Of a DNA stretch of 8,497 nucleotides, positions 1 to 5,714 are shown piece after piece; the stretch's first letter is position 1; the number at the start of each line of letters is the position of its first letter. Origin of the DNA: Flavobacteriales bacterium (GTDB taxonomy: Bacteria; Bacteroidota; Bacteroidia; Flavobacteriales_D; Sanyastnellaceae); assembly GCA_011524845.1 (NCBI GenBank), contig WTJL01000127.1, positions 1-8,497 of the forward strand, given 5' to 3'. The notes under the pieces are model-generated. The model had not been told where the DNA came from. It saw nothing but the letters and a program-made list of their open reading frames with translations, and made no database searches. Position numbers and translations under genes: made by a program.

Positions 1-1543
1 CGGGGTACTTCTTGGCGGGGTCAAAGTCCTGAGGAAGCATTTTCCAGCAGTTGAGCTCGACGCCAGCGTCGTTGGTGAAGGTAAAGAACTCCTTCTCCAC
101 GGCGCCGTGCTCGGCCATGGTTTCACGCAGCGCCGCGTTGTCTTTCAGCGTACGGATGACCTTGCCGCCGCGGTCGCGGAGGGTGAACACCGGAGGCGTG
201 TTGGCCGTGCTGTGCTGGTGGATGCTGTAATCGAAGCTGTTCGAAAAGTCGTCGCTGTGGGTGCCGGGCGTGGCATCCAACGTGGTCACACGACCCCGCA
301 TGTCGACGTAGCTCGTGTGCTTTTGGGTGGCGCCTTCCTTGGACGACGTGAAGTACACGCGCTTGCGCTTGGCGTCGAATCCGAGCACGTCCACCACGTC
401 CCATTCGCCTTGGGTGAGTTGCTTCACGTTGCCGTCAAAGTCAAACTTGTAGATGTGGTTGAATTCGTCGCGCTCAGACGTCATCACAAACGACGAGCCG
501 TCGGCGAGAAACGTCAGGTTGTCGTTGATGTCGATGTAGGTGTTGCACGTTTCCTTGAACACCTCTTTGGTTCCCAAACGGTCGTTGGGGAATTCTCCGT
601 CCGTCAACAGCAAGCGGAGGTCGTTCTGGTGACGGTTCATGGTGAACACGCACAAGGTGGCTGGATCGTTGGTCCACTTGATGCGTGGGATGTAGTGGGC
701 AGATTTGGGCACCGCCACTTCACGGCTTTGGCCGTCGGCCAAGGTGTAGATGTGCACGGTGACGTCGCTGTTGTCTTCCCCAGCCTTCGGGTATTTGAAG
801 GTGTAAGGGTCGGGGTAGAGGGAGCCGTACACGGGCATGTGGAACTCGCGCACGTTGCTTTCGTCAAACTTGAGGTAGGCCAAACGCGAGCCATCCCCGT
901 TCCAAAACAGCCCTTGGTCGTCGCCAAATTCCTCTTCGTACACCCAGTCGGTGGCCCCGTTGATGAGGGCGTTGACGACACCGTCTTCGGTCACTTGGGT
1001 CTCGGCCCCGGTGGCCAAGTCGGAGATGAAGATGTTGTTGTCCCGGACGAAGGCCACATTGTCGCCAGCAGGGGAGAGTTGCGCCAAGCGCTGCTTGCCG
1101 AGGCTGAAGTCGGTGATGGGACGGGCGTCGTTGTCTGACGCAAAATCGTACACGTAAAAGTTGGCGTAGAAAGAGTGACGGTAGAGCCCTTCGCTGGCTG
1201 TGGTCAGAACCACAAAGCGTTCGTCGCTGCTGAACTCATACCCGCCAAACGTCTCGCGGGCGTCGCCAAAGGCCTGCACAGATGTCAACAACGTGTCGAC
1301 CACCTCGCCCGTTTTGTAGGACCACTTGACGATGCAAGAGCCTTGCTCTTGGTCGAATTCTTGCGTGGTGTAGTGCCTGCCGTCGGCCATGGAGCGAATG
1401 CCCCACACGTATTCCGTGCGGAAGGTTCCGCTGGCCCAGATGGCTTCGTTGCTGAAATCGGCCTCTTGGCCTTGGCCAAGGTTGGGGCTCACCAGGAGTG
1501 CGGCCGTCATCGCCACCGAAGCGGCTCGTTTGATAAGTTCCAT
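1..1543 (-). CDS. Secreted dipeptidyl peptidase IV, S9B family (N-terminal part, cut by left edge)
   Basis: This gene encodes the first 514 codons of a prolyl dipeptidyl aminopeptidase, an enzyme that removes X-Pro or X-Ala dipeptides from peptide N-termini outside the cytoplasm. The ATG at 1543-1541 begins a basic-hydrophobic leader (MELIKRAASVAMTAALLVSP) that looks like a signal peptide. A beta-propeller of the DPPIV_N type follows, at about residues 95-455. The family hallmark DWVYEEEF occupies residues 199-206; its paired glutamates bind the substrate's free N-terminus in DPP IV. YRHS at 121-124 matches the WRHS segment of mammalian DPP IV, whose arginine contacts substrate. The protein leaves the window at ...FDPAKKYP, just as the alpha/beta-hydrolase domain begins. 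The Ser-Asp-His triad, expected in about 200 further residues, is therefore not visible. It is divergently oriented to the FAD oxidase gene. Assignment to S9B is firm; exact substrate preference is inferred. Confidence 0.93.
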   Translation of the reverse strand, partial: MELIKRAASVAMTAALLVSPNLGQGQEADFSNEAIWASGTFRTEYVWGIRSMADGRHYTTQEFDQEQGSCIVKWSYKTGEVVDTLLTSVQAFGDARETFGGYEFSSDERFVVLTTASEGLYRHSFYANFYVYDFASDNDARPITDFSLGKQRLAQLSPAGDNVAFVRDNNIFISDLATGAETQVTEDGVVNALINGATDWVYEEEFGDDQGLFWNGDGSRLAYLKFDESNVREFHMPVYGSLYPDPYTFKYPKAGEDNSDVTVHIYTLADGQSREVAVPKSAHYIPRIKWTNDPATLCVFTMNRHQNDLRLLLTDGEFPNDRLGTKEVFKETCNTYIDINDNLTFLADGSSFVMTSERDEFNHIYKFDFDGNVKQLTQGEWDVVDVLGFDAKRKRVYFTSSKEGATQKHTSYVDMRGRVTTLDATPGTHSDDFSNSFDYSIHQHSTANTPPVFTLRDRGGKVIRTLKDNAALRETMAEHGAVEKEFFTFTNDAGVELNCWKMLPQDFDPAKKYP

Positions 1544-1611
1544 TCTCACGTGAAAGAGGGTGTTCGTACGTCAGGTTACTTTTGACAAGCGCCCAAGATA
1601 ACGCATCGTCC
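1544..1611. promoter_or_regulatory. Divergent intergenic region, probably holding two promoters
   Basis: These 68 bases separate the head-to-head DPP IV and FAD oxidase genes, so both must be promoted from here or from inside the neighbouring coding sequence. Read on the minus strand, TATCTTGG (bases 1601-1594) differs at one position from the Bacteroidota -7 consensus TAnnTTTG, which could serve DPP IV. I see no equally good -33 partner. An 8-base palindrome, TCACGTGA, sits at 1546-1553 just before the DPP IV start codon. No Shine-Dalgarno sequence is evident on either side, as is usual in this phylum. The promoter assignment is inference from arrangement and one partial motif. Confidence 0.35.
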
Positions 1612-3051
1612 ATGGAACCTGCTTCGACCCCCGCCACGACCCTGACCGAAGACGTCCACCAAGCCGCCCTCCGAGATTTGCCGGGATTGGTGGGTGCTGG
1701 ACGCATCCATTGGGGCGACGAGCAGCGGGCTGAACACGGTGCGGACGAGACGGAGGATTTGGTGTTCATGCCCGATGTGGTTCTGGAACCTGAATCCACT
1801 GCGGAGGTCTCGGCGATCCTCTCTTGGGCACACGGCCACGGCGTGCCCGTGACGGCCGCGGGCGCTCGCACCGGTCTCAGCGGTGGCGCGTTGCCGATCC
1901 GCGGCGGCATCGCCCTTTCCATGCGCCGGATGAACCGAATCCTCGCCATCGACACGCTGAACCACCAAGCGGTGGTGGAGCCTGGCGTCATCACCGAGGA
2001 GCTGTCCAATGCCGCTGCCGAGCATGGCTTGATGTACGCAGTGGATCCTGCGTCGCGTGGCACGTGCACCATTGGCGGCAACCTTGCGGAAAACAGCGGT
2101 GGCCCACGTGCCGTGAAATATGGGGTCACCAAGGACTGGGTCTTGAACCTCGAAGTGGTGTTGGCCGACGGCACCGTCATCGAAACCGGCGCGAACACCC
2201 TCAAGAACTCGACGGGCTACAACCTCACCCAGCTCATGGTGGGCAGTGAAGGCACCTTGGGCGTTGTGACCCGTGCCACTTTGAAGCTGCTGCCCTTGCC
2301 AAGGCATCAGGCGCTGATGTTGGTGCCATTCTCTTCGGCGGAGTCGGCATGTGCTGCGGTGGCGGCCATTTTTCAGGCTGGCACCATGCCCAGTGCTTTG
2401 GAATTCATGGAGCGGGATGCGGTCCTGCTGGCCCAGGAGTTCACGGGCCAACACGAACCCGCCCTTGGACCGCAGGACGCCGCACACCTTCTCATTGAAG
2501 TGGACGGTTTTGCCCCCGAGGACCTCATGCCGCAATGCGAGCGCATCTTGCCCGTGCTCGAATCGCACGGGGCAGGCGAGGTGCTGTTTGCGGAATCGGC
2601 GGCAGAAAAAGAGGCCCTGTGGTTTTTGCGGCGCAGGGTGGGAGAAGCGGTGAAGGCGGCAAGCACCTACAAGGAGGAGGACACGGTGGTCCCGCGCGGG
2701 GAGCTGCCTCGGCTGTTGTCCAAGGTCAAGGCGCTTGGCGACAAGCACGGATTCCGGTCCATTTGTTATGGTCATGCGGGCGACGGCAACCTGCACATCA
2801 ACATTCTTCGCGACGACTTGGACGAGGCCACGTGGAACCACACCCTCACCTTGGCCATTCGGGAGCTCTTTGCGGACGTTGTGGCCCTCGGGGGCACCCT
2901 GAGTGGAGAGCATGGCATTGGATACGTCCAAAAAAACTACATGGACCTCGCGTGCAGTCCCGCGCAATTGGCCCTGATGCAAGGCATCAAATCGGTGCTC
3001 GACCCCAAGGGCATCCTCAACCCAGGCAAGATCTTTCCCGACGCCTCTTGA
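1612..3051 (+). CDS. glcD: FAD-linked 2-hydroxyacid oxidase (GlcD / D-lactate dehydrogenase type)
   Basis: This is a 479-residue flavoprotein of the FAD_binding_4 plus FAD-oxidase_C family, which oxidises D-2-hydroxyacids such as glycolate or D-lactate to 2-oxoacids. The PCMH-type FAD domain (about residues 40-220) contains ARTGLSGGALP from residue 85, GGNLAENSGGPRAVKYG (155-171) and GSEGTLG (211-217). The C-terminal domain has HAGDGNLH (388-395) and GEHGIG (432-437). In relatives, those two histidines and the glutamate bind a divalent metal and the adjacent histidine is catalytic. It closes with the usual DPKGILNPGKIFP. There is no signal peptide or membrane segment. An in-frame TTG at 1582 would add 10 residues; the ATG at 1612 is preferred because the extension is unlike the family. 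No glcE or glcF partner lies beside it, so it probably acts as a single-chain dehydrogenase. Family is certain; glycolate, D-lactate or D-2-hydroxyglutarate cannot be told apart here, so the symbol is provisional. Confidence 0.92.
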   Translation: MEPASTPATTLTEDVHQAALRDLPGLVGAGRIHWGDEQRAEHGADETEDLVFMPDVVLEPESTAEVSAILSWAHGHGVPVTAAGARTGLSGGALPIRGGIALSMRRMNRILAIDTLNHQAVVEPGVITEELSNAAAEHGLMYAVDPASRGTCTIGGNLAENSGGPRAVKYGVTKDWVLNLEVVLADGTVIETGANTLKNSTGYNLTQLMVGSEGTLGVVTRATLKLLPLPRHQALMLVPFSSAESACAAVAAIFQAGTMPSALEFMERDAVLLAQEFTGQHEPALGPQDAAHLLIEVDGFAPEDLMPQCERILPVLESHGAGEVLFAESAAEKEALWFLRRRVGEAVKAASTYKEEDTVVPRGELPRLLSKVKALGDKHGFRSICYGHAGDGNLHINILRDDLDEATWNHTLTLAIRELFADVVALGGTLSGEHGIGYVQKNYMDLACSPAQLALMQGIKSVLDPKGILNPGKIFPDAS

Positions 3052-3074
3052 CGTGCGTTTTTGACCTGCGTCAA
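3048..3074 (+). repeat. Inverted and tandem repeat across the FAD oxidase stop codon
   Basis: TTGACG (3048-3053) is the exact reverse complement of CGTCAA (3069-3074), and two G-T pairs extend the stem inward to 8 bp around an 11-base loop. The same bases also form an imperfect tandem repeat of period 13: TTGACGTGCGT at 3048 and TTGACCTGCGT at 3061 match at 10 of 11 positions. The TGA stop codon lies inside the first copy. The stem could fold at the mRNA end and act as a weak terminator or 3' stabiliser, but the only T run (3058-3062) is in the loop, so it is not a classical terminator. Confidence 0.3.
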
Positions 3075-3078
3075 CGGC

Positions 3079-3104
3079 TTGCATGCACCTGCGCCGTATC
3101 TTCA
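3079..3104 (+). promoter_or_regulatory. Candidate promoter for the GH16 gene
   Basis: TATCTTCA at 3097-3104 partly fits the Bacteroidota -7 consensus TAnnTTTG, and a TTG at 3079-3081 could be a short -33 element. The 15-base spacing is shorter than usual. The motif lies about 45 bases before the preferred ATG at 3148, a reasonable place for a promoter with a short leader. This is weak pattern matching; its main support is that the 96-base gap and the change of function suggest a separate transcription unit. Confidence 0.22.
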
Positions 3105-3147
3105 CGACAGGCGTGAACGCAGCGTCCCATCCTCAACACACTTCCTC

Positions 3148-4659
3148 ATGAAGTCTCTTCCTTTCCTCCTTGGCCTTGCCGTCGCCCTTCCTTTGGGCGC
3201 CCAAACCGACTGCGGCTACCAACCCGACATCGATCCCGACTGGGCCATTGGCGTGTCAGACGTGCTGGGCATTCTCGGCTTGTTTGGCGAGGTTGACACG
3301 GACCAAGATTACGTGTGGGACAGCGAGGATTTGTGCATCGACCTCGAGGCGTGCAACTACAACGCCAATCCTACGGAGGCTTGCCAATACCTCGACGCCT
3401 TTGGGGTGTGTGGCGGAGAAGGGGTGTTGCCTGAGTTGCTCTTGGGTTCTTGGCGATTCAGCACCGTCGCAGGTGCTGTGGCCATCGGCCCCAACCCGTA
3501 CAGCTCGGAATGGTTCTCAAGCGCGGCCAATGGATTGCAAGCGGCCCAGTACGACGACGTCTACACGTTCAACGCGGACGGCACGCTGACCACCAACTAC
3601 AACGGGTCGATCATCGACGCCTTCAACGGCTACAGTGAGCAGGGCTACGGATGCAGTTCCGCAGCCTTGAACTTCAACCCGGGTGGCGGAACCTCTGGGG
3701 AGGACCAATTCACCCTGTTGTCCGGTGGTGGCGCTTGCAGCTGTCCGTTCATGGGCACCAACGACGGTGGGTTGAACTACGACATCGTGGAGTTGACCGC
3801 CAACACGTTGGTGTTGCACACCCAAACCGACGACGTCAACTGCAACCCCAACCCTTCGGGCGGCTACTTCACGTACATCTTCACACGCATCAACGATGGC
3901 ACTGGCGGAGGTGGAACGGACGGCGACGGTTACCAGGGGGCGGACAGCTACCCAGGCATGTCCCTGGTGTGGTCGGATGAATTCGAAGGCACAACCATCA
4001 ACTCGAGCAACTGGACGTACGACCTCGGCAACAGCGGTTGGGGCAACAACGAGTGGCAGAACTACACGAGCTCGCCCAACAACAGTTCGGTGGCGGACGG
4101 CTTCTTGACCATTACTGCGCGCCAAGAGGGTGGGGGCTACACCTCCGCACGGATGAAGTCCGTGGACTTGCAGGAATTCCAGTTTGGCCGCATCGACATT
4201 CGGGCCAAGCTGCCCGAGGGTCAAGGCATTTGGCCTGCCTTGTGGATGCTGGGGGCCAACTTCCCTGAAGGGGGATGGCCGCAGTGCGGAGAAATCGACA
4301 TCATGGAATTGGTGGGGCACCAGCCGAGCACCGTCCATGGCACGGCCCACTGGGGCAGCAACTTCAGCGTGCACCAATACACGGGCAGCAGCGTGACGCT
4401 GCCGGGAGGTGCGAAGTTCAGCGACGCCTTCCACCTGTTTTCGGTGGTTTGGGAGCAGAACTCCATCCAGTGGTACATGGACGACCAGCTGTACTTCAGC
4501 ATCAACAACACCCAAATGAACGGACAGCCTTACCCGTTCAACGCCCCGTTCTTCTTCATCATGAACATCGCGGTGGGCGGCAACTGGCCTGGGTATCCCG
4601 ATGCGACCACACAGTTCCCGCAGACCATGATGGTCGATTACGTGCGCGTCTTTCAATAA
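3148..4659 (+). CDS. Secreted GH16 endo-beta-glucanase (laminarinase-type), multidomain
   Basis: This 503-residue exported enzyme probably hydrolyses beta-1,3- or mixed-linkage glucans such as laminarin. The ATG at 3148 is preferred over an in-frame TTG 87 bases upstream because it directly begins a signal peptide, MKSLPFLLGLAVALPLGA, with predicted cleavage before Q19. Residues 22-91 form a small module with two calcium-loop-like segments (D27-D38 and D50-D61) and the CNYN...GVCGG cysteine motif of Bacteroidota secreted proteins. Residues 95-250 look like a lipocalin-like beta domain (LLLGSWRFS...YDDVYTFNADGTL). A Gly-rich linker at 251-262 leads to the GH16 jelly roll, about 267-503. The catalytic site is GEIDIMELVG, with E382 as nucleophile, D384, and E387 as acid/base; the inserted methionine marks the beta-bulge type seen in laminarinases. 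GIWPALWMLG (360-369) is also typical. The protein ends at the last strand (VDYVRVFQ), with no type IX secretion C-terminal domain. The fold is certain; the substrate is inferred. Confidence 0.94.
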   Translation: MKSLPFLLGLAVALPLGAQTDCGYQPDIDPDWAIGVSDVLGILGLFGEVDTDQDYVWDSEDLCIDLEACNYNANPTEACQYLDAFGVCGGEGVLPELLLGSWRFSTVAGAVAIGPNPYSSEWFSSAANGLQAAQYDDVYTFNADGTLTTNYNGSIIDAFNGYSEQGYGCSSAALNFNPGGGTSGEDQFTLLSGGGACSCPFMGTNDGGLNYDIVELTANTLVLHTQTDDVNCNPNPSGGYFTYIFTRINDGTGGGGTDGDGYQGADSYPGMSLVWSDEFEGTTINSSNWTYDLGNSGWGNNEWQNYTSSPNNSSVADGFLTITARQEGGGYTSARMKSVDLQEFQFGRIDIRAKLPEGQGIWPALWMLGANFPEGGWPQCGEIDIMELVGHQPSTVHGTAHWGSNFSVHQYTGSSVTLPGGAKFSDAFHLFSVVWEQNSIQWYMDDQLYFSINNTQMNGQPYPFNAPFFFIMNIAVGGNWPGYPDATTQFPQTMMVDYVRVFQ

Positions 4660-4674
4660 GTCCTGCACAACGTC

Positions 4675-4697
4675 GTCCTGCGTCACCCACGCGGGGT
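4675..4697 (+). terminator. Weak hairpin after the GH16 gene, possible terminator
   Basis: The bases GTCCTGCGT (4675-4683) can pair with ACGCGGGGT (4689-4697) as a 9-bp stem, three pairs of which are G-T, around the loop CACCC. It starts 16 bases after the GH16 stop codon. There is no following T run, so it would be at most a non-canonical terminator or a 3'-end protecting hairpin. Confidence 0.3.
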
Positions 4698-4742
4698 TGT
4701 GAAGAACTGAGGCCGAGAACTGTGGGGGATGTCGAAGGGGGG

Positions 4743-4752
4743 TGGTAGTTTG
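4743..4752 (+). promoter_or_regulatory. Candidate -7 element upstream of fabI
   Basis: The sequence TGGTAGTTTGG around 4743-4752 closely resembles the Bacteroidota -7 element TAnnTTTG, with one base missing from the spacer. It lies 30-40 bases before the fabI ATG, a sensible distance for a short 5' leader. No clear -33 TTTG is visible 17-20 bases upstream; that stretch is G-rich. The rest of the 122-base gap (4660-4781) holds only the hairpin at 4675-4697. Confidence 0.25.
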
Positions 4753-4781
4753 GCCGCTCAAACCAAAACGACATTCGAGCC

Positions 4782-5606
4782 ATGGCGCACGATCTTCTGA
4801 AAGGAAAAAAGGGCATTGTTTTTGGAGCCCTCAACGACATGTCCATCGCCTGGAAAGTGGCGCTGGAAGCCCACGCACAAGGCGCTGAAATTGTGTTGAC
4901 CAACGCTCCCGTGGCCATGCGCATGGGGGAAATCCACAACTTGGCGAAGCTCTGCGGAGACGCTCCTGTCATTCCTGCAGACGCGACCAGCGAGGAAGAC
5001 CTGCAGAACCTGTTTGAGGGTGCCATGGAGCACTTCGGCGGGAAGGTCGATTTCGTGCTGCACAGCATCGGGATGAGCCCCAACGTGCGCAAAGGCAAGC
5101 ATTACACCGACATCAACTACAAGTTCTTGCAGACGACGTTGGACGTGAGTGCGATCTCGTTGCACAAGACGTTGGCCACGGCCAAAAAATTGGACGCCCT
5201 CAACGAGTGGGGAAGCGTCGTGTCGTTGTCGTACATCGCGGCCCAGCGCATCTTCCCAGACTACGGGGACATGGCCGACGCCAAGTCGTTGTTGGAGAGC
5301 ATCACCCGCAGCTTCGGGTACCACTACGGGGTGGCCAAGAAAATCCGCGTGAACACGGTGAGCCAGTCGCCCACGGTGACCACGGCGGGCAGTGGCGTGA
5401 AGGGCTTCGACGAGTTCATCAGCTACAGCGAGGCGATGTCGCCGCTCGGCAACGCAGACGCGCAATCTTGTGCGGAGTACTGCATCACGTTGTTCAGCGA
5501 TTTGACGCGCTACGTCACGATGCAAACGCTGTTCCACGACGGCGGGTTCTCGAACACTGGGGTCTCCATGGAGGTGATCTCGAAGTTTGGCCCGGCAGAG
5601 GGGTAA
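4782..5606 (+). CDS. fabI: Enoyl-[acyl-carrier-protein] reductase (NADH), FabI
   Basis: FabI catalyses the last, NAD(P)H-dependent reduction of each fatty acid elongation cycle, turning trans-2-enoyl-ACP into acyl-ACP in the cytoplasm. The 274-residue protein is an atypical short-chain dehydrogenase. The N-terminal nucleotide-binding region carries GIVFGALNDMSIAW (11-24) in place of the classical Gly-rich loop. HSIG (94-97) follows, and the active site is Y151, Y161 and K168: the second tyrosine and the lysine are spaced Y-x6-K, as FabI requires, rather than the usual SDR Y-x3-K. NTVSQSPTVTTAG follows the active site, and LFHDGGFSNTGV near the end also fits Bacteroidota FabI proteins. It is slightly longer than the 262 residues of the E. 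coli enzyme. The ATG at 4782 starts directly at the conserved N-terminus. It has gaps of 122 and 108 bases on either side, suggesting its own transcription unit. No other fatty acid gene is adjacent. Confidence 0.97.
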   Translation: MAHDLLKGKKGIVFGALNDMSIAWKVALEAHAQGAEIVLTNAPVAMRMGEIHNLAKLCGDAPVIPADATSEEDLQNLFEGAMEHFGGKVDFVLHSIGMSPNVRKGKHYTDINYKFLQTTLDVSAISLHKTLATAKKLDALNEWGSVVSLSYIAAQRIFPDYGDMADAKSLLESITRSFGYHYGVAKKIRVNTVSQSPTVTTAGSGVKGFDEFISYSEAMSPLGNADAQSCAEYCITLFSDLTRYVTMQTLFHDGGFSNTGVSMEVISKFGPAEG

Positions 5607-5614
5607 GCGCAGGG

Positions 5615-5647
5615 CACAACTCGCCAGGCAATGTTCCGTGGCGTGTG
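5615..5647 (+). terminator. Bulged hairpin just after fabI, possible terminator
   Basis: CACA (5615-5618) and CGCCA (5622-5626) can pair with TGGCG (5639-5643) and TGTG (5644-5647), leaving a 3-base bulge at 5619-5621 and a 12-base loop. It begins 9 bases after the fabI stop codon. No T run follows, so termination is only a possibility. The loop contains TGTTCC, which recurs further downstream. Confidence 0.3.
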
Positions 5648-5687
5648 TCAAGGCCATGTCGGGTTTGTTCCGTAAATTCAAGGAACA
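5632..5687 (+). promoter_or_regulatory. Repeated TGTTCC motif upstream of thrA, possible operator or promoter
   Basis: TGTTCCGT occurs twice in the 108-base fabI-thrA gap, at 5632-5639 and 5666-5673. The second copy is also one arm of an inverted repeat: TGTTCC (5666-5671) and GGAACA (5682-5687) flank a 10-base spacer, GTAAATTCAA. The A/T-rich spacer contains TAAATTCA (5673-5680), a partial match to the -7 element TAnnTTTG. The arrangement would fit a dimer-bound operator over the thrA promoter, or a short hairpin in its leader. The repeats are directly visible; the regulatory role is inferred. Confidence 0.3.
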
Positions 5688-5714
5688 CACCTGACTGAAC
5701 CATCCTAACACACC

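Noticed and set aside
107..1138. A 343-codon plus-strand frame at the left end.
   Set aside because: It is antisense to the DPP IV gene, which has the diagnostic DWVYEEEF motif and family-wide similarity along its length.
1582..1611. A TTG start adding 10 residues to the FAD oxidase.
   Set aside because: The extra residues are low-complexity and unlike family N-termini; using it would leave only 38 bases for two divergent promoters. It is not fully excluded.
1576..3105. A 509-codon open frame antisense to the FAD oxidase gene.
   Set aside because: It is a shadow of a well-conserved flavoprotein gene, caused by codon bias; the translation shows no recognisable domain.
3061..3147. A TTG-initiated 29-residue N-terminal extension of the GH16 protein.
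   Set aside because: The extension would bury the signal peptide that starts cleanly at the ATG at 3148, and it overlaps the likely promoter region.
3517..4761. A 414-codon open frame antisense to the GH16 gene.
   Set aside because: It overlaps a gene with a signal peptide and an intact catalytic motif; its Val/His/Arg-rich product looks like antisense translation.
5631..5675. A 14-codon ORF (MFRGVCQGHVGFVP) upstream of thrA, considered as an attenuator leader peptide.
   Set aside because: It contains no threonine or isoleucine codons, and there is no following terminator with a T run, so it does not fit thr-type attenuation.
3148..5714. A possible polysaccharide utilisation locus around the GH16 gene.
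   Set aside because: No SusC/SusD-like transporter, regulator or second carbohydrase is adjacent; the next genes are fabI and thrA, which are housekeeping.
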